NCBI RefSeq assembly: GCF_003254565.1
Contig: NZ_QJRI01000160.1
Span: 1-64,000, forward strand
DNA length: 64,000 nucleotides
Source: Flavobacterium nitrogenifigens
GTDB taxonomy: Bacteria > Bacteroidota > Bacteroidia > Flavobacteriales > Flavobacteriaceae
Reading direction: 5' to 3'
The position numbers and the translations under genes are program-made. The notes below the pieces were generated by a model. That model did not search any database and had not been told where the DNA came from. It saw only the letters and a list, made by a program, of their open reading frames with translations. Below are positions 50,687-59,364 of the stretch, in pieces (position 1 is the stretch's first letter; the number at the start of each line of letters is the position of its first letter).

Positions 50687-50752
50687 TGCATCATCTGTTG
50701 CACAATATGCATCATCTGTTCTACAATGCAACAACTCTAGAATATACTTTCG
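50687..50752 (+). promoter_or_regulatory. Family B direct-repeat regulator site and -7 element upstream of second SusC
   Basis: The clearest copy: TGCATCATCTGTT at 50687 and again at 50708, 21 bp apart, with 18 of 21 positions identical between the two units. TACTTTCG, a 5-of-6 match to TAnnTTTG when its C is counted as the mismatch, starts at 50745, 37 bp after the second unit. Two half-sites two helical turns apart suit a dimer of AraC-type DNA-binding domains, as on HTCS proteins. Confidence 0.75.
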
Positions 50753-50890
50753 TTAAGAAATATTTAAGAAAAAAGTTTAGCCAACCCAACTCAAAACAAT
50801 CTCTTGGCAAAACACCCAAATTTTTAAATGTTTTTCTTAAAACTTAACGAATTACTAATTATTTCAATTTAAACTAAACAACCAAACTTT

Positions 50891-53800
50891 ATGCAGAAAA
50901 AAACATTAAAAAGACTATTGTGCTTAATAGTATGCTTGTGGGGAAATTTTTTCTTCGCTCAAACTGTTAAAGGTAAAGTAACATCGGGAGGAAACAGTCT
51001 TCCAGGCGTTAGTGTGATAGTACAGGGCACCAAAAACGGAACGGTCACGGATTTTGACGGCAGTTTCGTATTGAATAATGTCGAGCCAAAAGCAATGCTG
51101 CTTTTCACTTATATAGGATACAAAAATTTAATCCTTGAAGCTAAACCCAATATGCAGGTGGTGATGGCGAGCGACCTCGAAAAATTAAACGAAGTGGTCG
51201 TTATCGGATACGGGACATCAAAAAGAAAAGACATAAATGGCGCAGTATCTTCCATTAAAGCTTCTGAAATTCAGGATAAGCCATTTATTTCCATTGATCA
51301 GGCTCTTGTTGGTAAAGCCGCAGGTGTGAATGTTACGCAGAACTCTGGTACTCCAGGCGGGGGAATCTCTGTTCAGATTCGAGGAATTACTTCCATTAAC
51401 GGGAATGAGCCTTTATATGTGATCGACGGAACGCCTGTTTTTGCAGACAAGAACAATGATTCCTTTTCGTTTAGCGCTCTAGGCGGAGGAAACGGACAGA
51501 CTAAAAATTCCGCTTTGTCTGGATTGAATATTTCAGATATAGAGACGATCGATATCTTAAAAGATGCTTCTGCAACAGCCATATATGGTTCAAGCGGTGC
51601 AAATGGAGTGGTTTTGATTACCACTAAAAAAGGAAAAAAGGGAAAATCTAAATTTACATACGAAACCTATTTAGGCACTCAGCAGATAAACAATACGGTT
51701 GATGTTTTAAACCTGCCCCAATATGCAGCTTATCAGGCAAAAATCTACAAGCTAAACGGAGAGCCAGTTCCTTATCAATATCAAAAGCCCAATCTGCTTG
51801 GAAACGGCACAAATTGGCAGGATGAACTTTTCAGAACTGCAACCATGTACAATCACCAGCTTTCTTTCTCTGGAGAAAAAGATGGAACACGCTTTTACAC
51901 TTCTCTAAATTATTTTGACCAGGAGGGTATTGTTTTAAACTCAGATTTCAACAGATTGGCAATGCGTTTAAATGTAGATTCTAATGTAAAATCTTGGCTT
52001 AAAATTGGCAACAACCTCTCAATAAGCAAATCATCTCAGCAAGTGGTAAGAAATGATGACAGAGGAGGATTGGTTATGAACGCCTTAAGACAGTCTCCAG
52101 AATTGCCGGTTAGAGCTGCAGACGGTTCTTATGCTGGGCCAACATCCGGTTTGGGATCATCGGCAAATGAAGCCACTAACCCGATTGCCTTATCTGAATA
52201 CAATAATGCCACTACAGAAAGATTTAAAATCAATGGAAATCTATTTGCTGATTTTACTATTTTAAAAGGATTGGTTTTCCGATCAGAATTAGGATACGAT
52301 TTGAATTTCTCAAAAAACAGCACTTTTGTGCCTAAATACACTTTAGGAAACGTAACGGAACTTTTAAACAAATCCTTCAAACAGCAAGATCAGAGCTATT
52401 ACTGGAATATCAAAAACTATCTGACTTACAGCAAAACGCTAAACGAGAAGCATAATTTTACTTTTTTACTGGGCCAGGAAGCGCAGGAAAGCTATTATGA
52501 ATATTTAAGCGGCTACAGAACAGGCGATTTCCTAAATAAAGATTTCACCAACCTGAATATCGGTGATATTGCCACTGCATTAAACGGAAACGGTTCAGGA
52601 CGCTGGTCTATGACCTCTTATATTTCAAGATTAAACTACAGTTTTTCTGACCGATACTCTTTTTCCGCTTCTTTAAGAGCAGATGCTTCATCCAACTTTG
52701 GACCAAACCACAAATGGGGATATTTCCCTTCATTTTCAGGAGGATGGACAGTGAGCAACGAAAAATTCTTTGAGTCTTTGTCAAAAAGCGTCAATTATCT
52801 GAAATTCAAAGCCGGATATGGTCTTGTAGGAAATCAAAACATTCCGGCAAACCGATACCAGACCATTTTATCGCTGCTAGCATCGCCATTTGGCGGGGTT
52901 TCGCCAACGATCGACAATTTAGGAAATCCAGACATAAAGTGGGAATCTCTTAAATCTTTCAATACTGGTTTTGAACTGGCTATGCTTAACAACAGAGTGA
53001 AATTAGATTTTGACTATTACATCAAAAATTCGTCAGATTTCCTGACCAAACAAATCAACGATGAATCCAATCAAAGTGCTCTTAACTATTATTTGAATAC
53101 GGGCGAAATTGTAACCAAAGGGATTGAGCTTACTTTAAATACAAGAAACATCGCTGCAGAAAATTTTAGCTGGGATACCACGATCATTTTTTCAAAATAC
53201 AATAATGAACTGACACGTTTTCAAGGTCAGGGCAAATCATTGTTGGGAAAAGTGCAGTTTGATTTATACAACGTAACCAGAACTACCGAAGGACAGCCTG
53301 TAGGACAATTTTATGGCTATGTAACAGATGGCTTGTTTAAAAATGCTGCAGAACTGGCAGCCGGACCAATTCAAGAAGCAGGAACGGGTGTGGGAGACAT
53401 TCGATTTAAAGATCTTAATGGTGACGGAAAAATAGACAGTAAAGACCAGACGGCCATAGGAGATGCCATTCCAGATTTTACCTATGCTATTACCAATAGC
53501 CTTAGATACAAAAACTTCAATTTTTCGGTTTCTTTAACAGGAAGCCAAGGCAACAAGATCTACAACTTTACGCGCCATTATACTGACGGCATATATCCTG
53601 GCTTTGGAGACCGATTTGGAAACGTAAGCACACAGGCCATGGAGGCTTTTGAACCTGGAGTGAATGAAAATACCGATGTTCCGAGAATCACCCTTAATGA
53701 TCCAAATGGCAACGGAAGAATCTCGAACAGATTTGTTGAAGACGGTTCTTATTTAAGAATCCAGAATGTTTCTTTGAGCTATGATCTGCCAAATAAAATT

Positions 53801-53989
53801 TTCGACAATTCCATTATATCTAAAGTAAGATTGTATGCTAACGTTCAAAACTTGTACACGTTTACAAAATATACCGGATTTGATCCAGCTCTTGGAAACC
53901 TGGACCAGAATATAACACTGAGCGGTATCGACTTAGGGCGTTATCCTGTGCCAAGAATAACTTCCATAGGGGTAAATTTAGAATTCTAA
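50891..53989 (+). CDS. SusC-like TonB-dependent transporter, second locus
   Basis: 1032-residue transporter with signal peptide (NFFFAQ), carboxypeptidase-regulatory-like domain (KGKVTSGGNSLPGVSVIVQG, about 25-100), plug with VVVIGYGTSKRKDINGA and DILKDASATAIYGSSGANGV, and the barrel to the terminal strand SIGVNLEF. It should import oligosaccharides made by the GH10 and perhaps the GH16 enzyme. It is the first gene of SusC-SusD-SGBP-GH10, with a predicted leader of about 130 bases after the family B promoter. It is only moderately similar to the SusC at 38880, in keeping with a different glycan. Confidence 0.95.
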   Translation: MQKKTLKRLLCLIVCLWGNFFFAQTVKGKVTSGGNSLPGVSVIVQGTKNGTVTDFDGSFVLNNVEPKAMLLFTYIGYKNLILEAKPNMQVVMASDLEKLNEVVVIGYGTSKRKDINGAVSSIKASEIQDKPFISIDQALVGKAAGVNVTQNSGTPGGGISVQIRGITSINGNEPLYVIDGTPVFADKNNDSFSFSALGGGNGQTKNSALSGLNISDIETIDILKDASATAIYGSSGANGVVLITTKKGKKGKSKFTYETYLGTQQINNTVDVLNLPQYAAYQAKIYKLNGEPVPYQYQKPNLLGNGTNWQDELFRTATMYNHQLSFSGEKDGTRFYTSLNYFDQEGIVLNSDFNRLAMRLNVDSNVKSWLKIGNNLSISKSSQQVVRNDDRGGLVMNALRQSPELPVRAADGSYAGPTSGLGSSANEATNPIALSEYNNATTERFKINGNLFADFTILKGLVFRSELGYDLNFSKNSTFVPKYTLGNVTELLNKSFKQQDQSYYWNIKNYLTYSKTLNEKHNFTFLLGQEAQESYYEYLSGYRTGDFLNKDFTNLNIGDIATALNGNGSGRWSMTSYISRLNYSFSDRYSFSASLRADASSNFGPNHKWGYFPSFSGGWTVSNEKFFESLSKSVNYLKFKAGYGLVGNQNIPANRYQTILSLLASPFGGVSPTIDNLGNPDIKWESLKSFNTGFELAMLNNRVKLDFDYYIKNSSDFLTKQINDESNQSALNYYLNTGEIVTKGIELTLNTRNIAAENFSWDTTIIFSKYNNELTRFQGQGKSLLGKVQFDLYNVTRTTEGQPVGQFYGYVTDGLFKNAAELAAGPIQEAGTGVGDIRFKDLNGDGKIDSKDQTAIGDAIPDFTYAITNSLRYKNFNFSVSLTGSQGNKIYNFTRHYTDGIYPGFGDRFGNVSTQAMEAFEPGVNENTDVPRITLNDPNGNGRISNRFVEDGSYLRIQNVSLSYDLPNKIFDNSIISKVRLYANVQNLYTFTKYTGFDPALGNLDQNITLSGIDLGRYPVPRITSIGVNLEF

Positions 53990-54047
53990 GCTTTATAAAA
54001 ACACATTCAACTTAATGACTTGCAGTCATTAACAAAAAAATATAGTT

Positions 54048-55574
54048 ATGAAAAAACTTTTTAAACTTTTTTTGATGGGAATGCTTATACCATTGCTGTC
54101 TTTATTTTCCTGCTCAGATGAGTTTTTGAATGCGCCATCTGAGAACCAATTGACGCCAAGCGATCTGCCTGAAGGCGTTACCGCTTTTGACGGAATCGCA
54201 GAGAGCTTGTACTTTAAGCCTTGGTTTGCCTTTAACGACAAATTCCTGATTGCCGTAGGGGACATGTATGCCGGAAATGCCTTTACATTTGACGGTGCAT
54301 ATGCGCAGTTTAAAGATGCTCAAGTGACATCTCAAAATCCGATCCTTACAGAAGGATATGTGGCCTTGTTTTCAGTTATCGACCAGTCTAATAATTTAAT
54401 GAGTTTAGTCGAAGCCAGAAAAAACGAACTTCCTGAGGCTTCTTATAAAAATGCTATTGCCATATCAAGATTCATGAGGGCCAATGCCTATTTCTATTTA
54501 GTCAGAACTTTTGGAGCCGTGCCTATCATCAATAAAGCGGGTTCTGCAGCACAGCCAAAAAGAAATCTGGTTGCAGATGTTTACAAATTCATCAAGCAGG
54601 ATTTAGAATACGCAACAGAAAATTTACCGGAAAAAGGATTAAAGAAAGGATACGTGACTAAATATGCCGCAATGGGAATTTTAGCCAAAGTGCATCTGAC
54701 TTTAAATGAGTATGCCCAATGTGCGGCTTTAACCCAGAAAATTATCGGTAATCAGTATGCTTTAATTCAAGAATACGGAAACCTGTTCAGCAGTCCGGAA
54801 AATAATAACAGTGCCGAGAGCATGTTTGCGCTTCAATGGAAAGCTATTGCTACAGAATGGGGAACTCAAAATACCAATCAGGCGTATATAGTTCCTGGAG
54901 GCACTGGAATTACAGGCGGTGGTGACGGATGGGGAGTTTACCTTCCATCAATTTCCCTGCAAAATGGATTTGAGCCAAAAGATATCAGAAAGAAAAACAC
55001 CATTATGACCGATGGCGATTTTTACCCTGAATTATTAAAAAGCCAAGGCGGTTTTACATACAAAAAAATATATTCTTCAACTGCTGCAAATTTCAGAAAA
55101 TACATTGTGGGCTCTGCTGCAGAAAGAAACGATGTATTCTTTATGAGAACCTCTCAAAACACGATTATTCTAAGGTATTCGGACATTCTACTTATGAATT
55201 CTGAAGCGCTATTGGCAGGAGCGCCATCCACTACTTCTGCAGCTGCTTTAAGCTCTTTTAATGAAGTAAGAAAAAGAGCAGGATTACCAATTAAAACAGC
55301 ACTTACAAGAGATGATCTGTTTAATGAAAGAAGAATTGAATTTGCTTTAGAAGGACAATATTTCTTCGATTTAAAACGCCGCGGTCTTGCTGAAGCAGCT
55401 GCGATTATCTCGCAGCAGGAAGTAGGCTTTTATTCTGATGATGCCAGAACAGAATTGGTTTCAAGAAAGATAACTCCAGGAAGCAATTATTTTGAACTTC
55501 CATTGCCTCAGTCTGCCATAGATACCAATCCATCATTATTGGAAGCTCCGGTTCCTTTTAACTTTAATAACTAA
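54048..55574 (+). CDS. SusD-like glycan-binding lipoprotein, second locus
   Basis: 508-residue SusD/RagB homologue. Lipobox LFSC, then DEFLNAPSENQLTPSDLPEG, the helical repeat segment AISRFMRANAYFYLVRTFGAVP and the C-terminal NERRIEFALEGQYFFDLKRRG motif. It partners the SusC 58 bases upstream. A 3-base gap to the next gene indicates one transcript. Confidence 0.93.
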   Translation: MKKLFKLFLMGMLIPLLSLFSCSDEFLNAPSENQLTPSDLPEGVTAFDGIAESLYFKPWFAFNDKFLIAVGDMYAGNAFTFDGAYAQFKDAQVTSQNPILTEGYVALFSVIDQSNNLMSLVEARKNELPEASYKNAIAISRFMRANAYFYLVRTFGAVPIINKAGSAAQPKRNLVADVYKFIKQDLEYATENLPEKGLKKGYVTKYAAMGILAKVHLTLNEYAQCAALTQKIIGNQYALIQEYGNLFSSPENNNSAESMFALQWKAIATEWGTQNTNQAYIVPGGTGITGGGDGWGVYLPSISLQNGFEPKDIRKKNTIMTDGDFYPELLKSQGGFTYKKIYSSTAANFRKYIVGSAAERNDVFFMRTSQNTIILRYSDILLMNSEALLAGAPSTTSAAALSSFNEVRKRAGLPIKTALTRDDLFNERRIEFALEGQYFFDLKRRGLAEAAAIISQQEVGFYSDDARTELVSRKITPGSNYFELPLPQSAIDTNPSLLEAPVPFNFNN

Positions 55575-55577
55575 ACT

Positions 55578-56681
55578 ATGATCAATACAATAAAATATAG
55601 CATTCTACTGCTTTTTATGCTGGCTTCTTTTACAGCCTGCCAGAATGATGATGCGACCAGCGCAAACATAGATGCAATGGTTGCCGAACCGGGAGATTTA
55701 CTAAATCAGGCCTTTCCAAACAATAAAGTAAGAGTTGAAGGAGAAGGTTTAACGGGGCTAAAAAAAATAACACTTGATAATACTATCAATATTGCTTTTA
55801 ATCCTAATTACAATTCAGACAAATCGTTTATTTTCACCATTCCTTTTGATGAAAAACTAGGAAGCAGATTTGGAGTTCAGCCTATTACCTTTACAACTGC
55901 AAATGGCTCTGTTACTAAAAACATTGAGATTTTACAGCCTGTACCAACAATTGCCAAAACAACTCCCGCTGTTGCGACTCCAGGATTTCCGTTAGAAATC
56001 GAAGGAACCTGGTTTTATAATATTTCCTCTATTACCTTGGCGGGAAAAGCGGTAAGCTATACGGTAAAATCGTCATCTTCTATCATCATCGGTTTGCCTG
56101 CAGATGCAGCTTCTGGATCAGAACTTGCCATTACCACACCTGGAGGAACAGCAAAAAAGACAATTGATTTTGCAACCATTATTCTCGTATCTGATTTTGA
56201 CGGAAATGGCCTTAGAAAAGATTGGACATCTTATGGAGACGTAGAAAGTTTCAACACCAGTACAGCTGGAGGTCCGACTGGAAATTACACCACATTGGTT
56301 TGGGCAGGTTCAACTGCCAATGGCTACAACGGAAGCAGTGGCGGCGGCGGGGCCAGTTTCCTAAGCGCTTCTAATACAGATGCTGCAAAAGCTTATATTG
56401 ACATTGACGTAAGCGCAAATGTTGCGGGCGCCCAATTTGCAATCCAGCTAAATACTATCGACGGAGTGAACTATGGCTATAACTTTAAAATTACGGATGT
56501 AAACTGGACTACAAAAACCATATCAATTGCTGATTTTAAAGACAACTACGGTTTTGGATCTAATACAGCTGCGAATTTAAATCCATCTAAAATCAACGAA
56601 ATTAAAGTTGGAATTGCCCAGGGAGACACCCCTAATCCTAGCGCCATTAAATTTGATAACATTAAAATCCGCTATCAATAA
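55578..56681 (+). CDS. Surface glycan-binding protein with IPT/TIG domain, second locus
   Basis: 367-residue lipoprotein (lipobox FTAC). Two IPT/TIG-like modules (NNKVRVEGEGLTGLKKITLDN, ATPGFPLEIEGTWFYNISSITLAG) precede a C-terminal jelly-roll of about 170 residues that begins LVSDFDGNGLRKDW and ends KFDNIKIRY. It has the same plan as the protein at 36055, including the closing DNI-I strand, but with low identity. It is expected to bind the polysaccharide cut by the downstream GH10. There is no catalytic motif. The gene directly follows SusD. Confidence 0.8.
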   Translation: MINTIKYSILLLFMLASFTACQNDDATSANIDAMVAEPGDLLNQAFPNNKVRVEGEGLTGLKKITLDNTINIAFNPNYNSDKSFIFTIPFDEKLGSRFGVQPITFTTANGSVTKNIEILQPVPTIAKTTPAVATPGFPLEIEGTWFYNISSITLAGKAVSYTVKSSSSIIIGLPADAASGSELAITTPGGTAKKTIDFATIILVSDFDGNGLRKDWTSYGDVESFNTSTAGGPTGNYTTLVWAGSTANGYNGSSGGGGASFLSASNTDAAKAYIDIDVSANVAGAQFAIQLNTIDGVNYGYNFKITDVNWTTKTISIADFKDNYGFGSNTAANLNPSKINEIKVGIAQGDTPNPSAIKFDNIKIRYQ

Positions 56682-56704
56682 TTAATCTGGCATTTTAACT
56701 TTAA

Positions 56705-56734
56705 AAAGAGGCTGTCGCCAAAAACGGCCTCTTT
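56705..56734 (+). terminator. Terminator-like hairpin after the second SGBP
   Basis: AAAGAGGC and GCCTCTTT pair around a 14-base loop, about 24 bases after the SGBP stop, with only ATTAAAT after the stem. It may partly terminate the SusC-SusD-SGBP transcript and reduce GH10 expression. Confidence 0.65.
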
Positions 56735-56762
56735 ATTAAATCGAAAAAATAACTATAAATAA

Positions 56763-56788
56763 GGACATTCTATGAAAAAAGAATGTCC
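56763..56788 (+). other. Leader hairpin directly before GH10
   Basis: A perfect 8-bp stem (GGACATTC / GAATGTCC) with an A-rich 10-base loop ends 14 bases before the GH10 ATG. It is a second hairpin within 85 bases of the previous one and has no U-run, so it is more likely a leader or processing structure than a terminator. Confidence 0.5.
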
Positions 56789-56802
56789 ATAATACAAACA
56801 GT

Positions 56803-58191
56803 ATGAAAAGTAAATTTTTATTAATGCTGGCCGGCCTCGTCTTTTTTTTAAATGCATGCTCAAATGACGATAACCAAACCGTTGAAACTCTGGAAACGCC
56901 GGTTGCCAATGCTCCAAAAGATGTAAATGATCATGGTTTTAAAGCCAAATGGAATTATGTTTCGCATTCCAAAAGCTATCTTCTGGATGTTTCAACTGCC
57001 GAAAACTTCACCTCTTTTGTCCCAAATTACAATGCAAAAGAAATTACTGATCTAAATGATGCTGTAACAGGCCTAACTGGAGGAACGCAATACTATTACA
57101 GGGTGAGAGCCAAAAACGAAACGCAGATTTCTGACTATTCAAATGTAATTGCGGTTGTTACAACAGGCACAAGCAATATCCCTGAAGATCCCACTTTTTT
57201 AAAGGTGAAAGTAAATAAACTGGCCAATCCGTTTTTTGTTGGTATGGCGATAAAAGCCTCACAATTAACAAACGGAAGTCCTTATGATGTGATCCTAAAA
57301 AATGAATTCAGCAGCATTTCTGCCGAATACGAAATGAAAATGGATCAGATCTCAACTGCAAGCGGTGTGTATAACTGGGCTGCAGCCGACAAAATTGTAG
57401 CTTATGGAAACGCCAATAATATTAATGTACACGGCCATGCTCTAGTTTGGCATAATGCAGTGCCGCAGTGGCTTAAAGATTTTTCTGGCACAGATGCTGA
57501 ATTTGCAGCTGAAGTTAAAAAATACATTACCGATGTGGTTACGCATTATGCAGGGAAAGTAAAATCTTGGGATGTGGTTAACGAAGCTGTCGATGACAGT
57601 GGCGCCATGAGAAATACTATTTTCTTGCAGCGAATGGGACCAAACTATGTTAAAGACTGCTTTCAATGGGCAAGAGAAGCTGCAAATGCTGCAGGTGACA
57701 CTTCATTATTACTATTCTATAATGATTACGCTACCTCTGCCAATACTGCCAAACAAGACAAAGTTTTTAGCTTACTGGATGATCTAAAAGCAGCTAAAGC
57801 AATTGATGGCGTTGGCTTTCAGATGCACAATACCTATTTAAGTCCAACTAAAGCACAAATAGAAGCAGATCTTAATAAAGCAGTGGCAAAAGGCTTAAAA
57901 ATCCACGTTTCGGAATTGGATATACAGGTAAACCAGTTTAATGACATCTCTGCATTTACTAATGAAAGAAGACTGGCTCAAAAAGCAAAATATAAAGAGA
58001 TGGTGCAGATTTATAATGCGCTTCCGGCAGCAAACAAATACGCTTTGACAATTTGGGGAATGAGAGATAATGAATCATGGATTCCGTTCAGCACTGAACT
58101 GAATCATCCGGGCAATGACTGGCCTTTATTGTACGATTCTAATTTTGCGGTTAAAAGCTCGCACACCGGATTTTTAGAAGGTTTAGATTAA
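56803..58191 (+). CDS. GH10 endo-beta-1,4-xylanase lipoprotein with fibronectin III domain
   Basis: 462-residue surface lipoprotein (lipobox LNAC, Cys19). A fibronectin III-like module at about 28-125 (KDVNDHGFKAKWNYVSHSKSYLLDVST..., YYYRVRAKNETQISDYS) precedes a GH10 barrel. Motifs: VHGHALVWHNAVPQWL, acid/base in SWDVVNEAVDD (Glu261) and nucleophile in HVSELDIQVN (Glu371), with the closing WGMRDNESWIP. It should cut xylan at the cell surface to feed the SusC/SusD pair. It is the last gene of that operon, behind two hairpins. Almost all GH10 enzymes are xylanases, so the second locus is probably for xylan, although GH3 and GH16 are also compatible with beta-glucan. Confidence 0.92.
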   Translation: MKSKFLLMLAGLVFFLNACSNDDNQTVETLETPVANAPKDVNDHGFKAKWNYVSHSKSYLLDVSTAENFTSFVPNYNAKEITDLNDAVTGLTGGTQYYYRVRAKNETQISDYSNVIAVVTTGTSNIPEDPTFLKVKVNKLANPFFVGMAIKASQLTNGSPYDVILKNEFSSISAEYEMKMDQISTASGVYNWAAADKIVAYGNANNINVHGHALVWHNAVPQWLKDFSGTDAEFAAEVKKYITDVVTHYAGKVKSWDVVNEAVDDSGAMRNTIFLQRMGPNYVKDCFQWAREAANAAGDTSLLLFYNDYATSANTAKQDKVFSLLDDLKAAKAIDGVGFQMHNTYLSPTKAQIEADLNKAVAKGLKIHVSELDIQVNQFNDISAFTNERRLAQKAKYKEMVQIYNALPAANKYALTIWGMRDNESWIPFSTELNHPGNDWPLLYDSNFAVKSSHTGFLEGLD

Positions 58192-58235
58192 ATCAAAAAA
58201 AACAAATTTGAATTAGATCGGCAGCCATCTGCCCC

Positions 58236-58273
58236 AAAAAAAACACCACTCATAACGGAGTGGTGTTTTTTAT
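58236..58273. terminator. Bidirectional intrinsic terminator between GH10 and GH16
   Basis: Stem ACACCACTC / GAGTGGTGT with a six-base loop, an A-run on the left and a T-run on the right, so it works on both strands. It lies between converging genes. Confidence 0.93.
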
Positions 58274-58302
58274 TAGCAGCAATATGAAAAACGGCAGGGT
58301 TA

Positions 58303-59217
58303 TTATAGCGCTCTTTTATAGGCCGAAACTTGATCTACCCACATGACTGCAGTGGTAAACAAATTTATTTTATCAGGATTTATAAAGCTGGAATCATTTG
58401 ACCCGACATTCATATTTAAAACAATATTATGCTTTTTGAAATTATTCAAATTAAGTTTAGCTACGCTGCTATTGGTATAGGTCGAAACAATTGCATCATC
58501 AATTTTTATTGTTACAGTTATCGAATTATCTTTCATTTTTATAAAACATTCATATAAATGCCATCCGTTGTTTCCATCAATATTAAAACTTACTGGATAT
58601 TGCCTTTCTGCCAGGTTTCCCAATTGATTTGCCCCTACCGCTGTTCCGTAAAAAAGATTAGAGGCAAATCGGGAGGCATTTGGGGCAAAAGAATAGCCTT
58701 CCATAATATCAATTTCACCATGTGTAGGCCATCCATCTTCCTGAACTGTCCAGAAGGCCGGCCATGCGCCATATGTTTGCGCAAATGGCTTATAATTGGC
58801 TCCATCCATTGCCAGCAGTTTTATCGTGGCAGACAATCTGTATTCGGTATTATTTTCAGGCGTGTACTCATAAAGCGACTTCACAAGTCCTGACTGGTAT
58901 TTGGCTGTGCTGAGCCTAGTTGTTTTAATTTCCAGGCATCCTCTTCCGTCTCGAGATTGCACTGAAGGCACAGCGCTTTTATAATCGCAGTACTTAGAAT
59001 TATAGTCTGTACGCTCCACTCTTTTCCACTTAGAAAGCGAAATATCTGTCTCAAAAGTATCTTCAAATTGTTTTATCCAATCAGATTCTGCGGCTTTATT
59101 AATCTTCTTGTTTGCATTTATCCCATCCTGTTTTTTCTCTGTGCCTGAATTTTCAAAGCAAGAAGAAAATCCAACAGCACATGTTAGCATTAAGGCAACC
59201 TGACTTAATTTTTTCAT
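58303..59217 (-). CDS. GH16 endo-beta-glucanase-like lipoprotein
   Basis: 304-residue lipoprotein (lipobox FSSC, Cys20). The GH16 catalytic strand HGEIDIMEGYS supplies Glu168, Asp170 and Glu173 in the E-I-D-x-x-E form, and WPAFWTV upstream is also typical. Closing strands VLNMNVGS and MWVDQVSAYKR complete a single-domain jelly roll. GH16 includes laminarinases, lichenases, agarases, kappa-carrageenases and xyloglucan enzymes, and the exact substrate cannot be read from the motif. A family B promoter lies 40-105 bases upstream, so it is probably co-induced with the GH10/SusC and GH3 genes although it stands on the opposite strand. Confidence 0.82.
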   Translation of the reverse strand: MKKLSQVALMLTCAVGFSSCFENSGTEKKQDGINANKKINKAAESDWIKQFEDTFETDISLSKWKRVERTDYNSKYCDYKSAVPSVQSRDGRGCLEIKTTRLSTAKYQSGLVKSLYEYTPENNTEYRLSATIKLLAMDGANYKPFAQTYGAWPAFWTVQEDGWPTHGEIDIMEGYSFAPNASRFASNLFYGTAVGANQLGNLAERQYPVSFNIDGNNGWHLYECFIKMKDNSITVTIKIDDAIVSTYTNSSVAKLNLNNFKKHNIVLNMNVGSNDSSFINPDKINLFTTAVMWVDQVSAYKRAL

Positions 59218-59256
59218 GAAATGTTATTTAGTTATTATTTAGTTTCTATTAAGGAC

Positions 59257-59322
59257 TAAAAGTAACTTTATATGAAAAAACAGAATGCCACATTTGAGGC
59301 AGTTAATGCCATAGATGTTGCA
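59257..59322 (-). promoter_or_regulatory. Family B direct-repeat regulator site and -7 element upstream of GH16
   Basis: On the minus strand, half-site TGCAACATCTATGGCATT starts at 59322 and TGCCTCAAATGTGGCATT at 59301, 21 bp apart with 13 of 21 positions identical. TACTTTTA, a 5-of-6 match to TAnnTTTG, starts at 59264, 37 bp after the second half-site. Spacings equal those at 43604 and 50687. Confidence 0.7.
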
Positions 59323-59364
59323 TTTTCACTGCTGCATCAAATACAGCTTGCGATAAGAATAATT

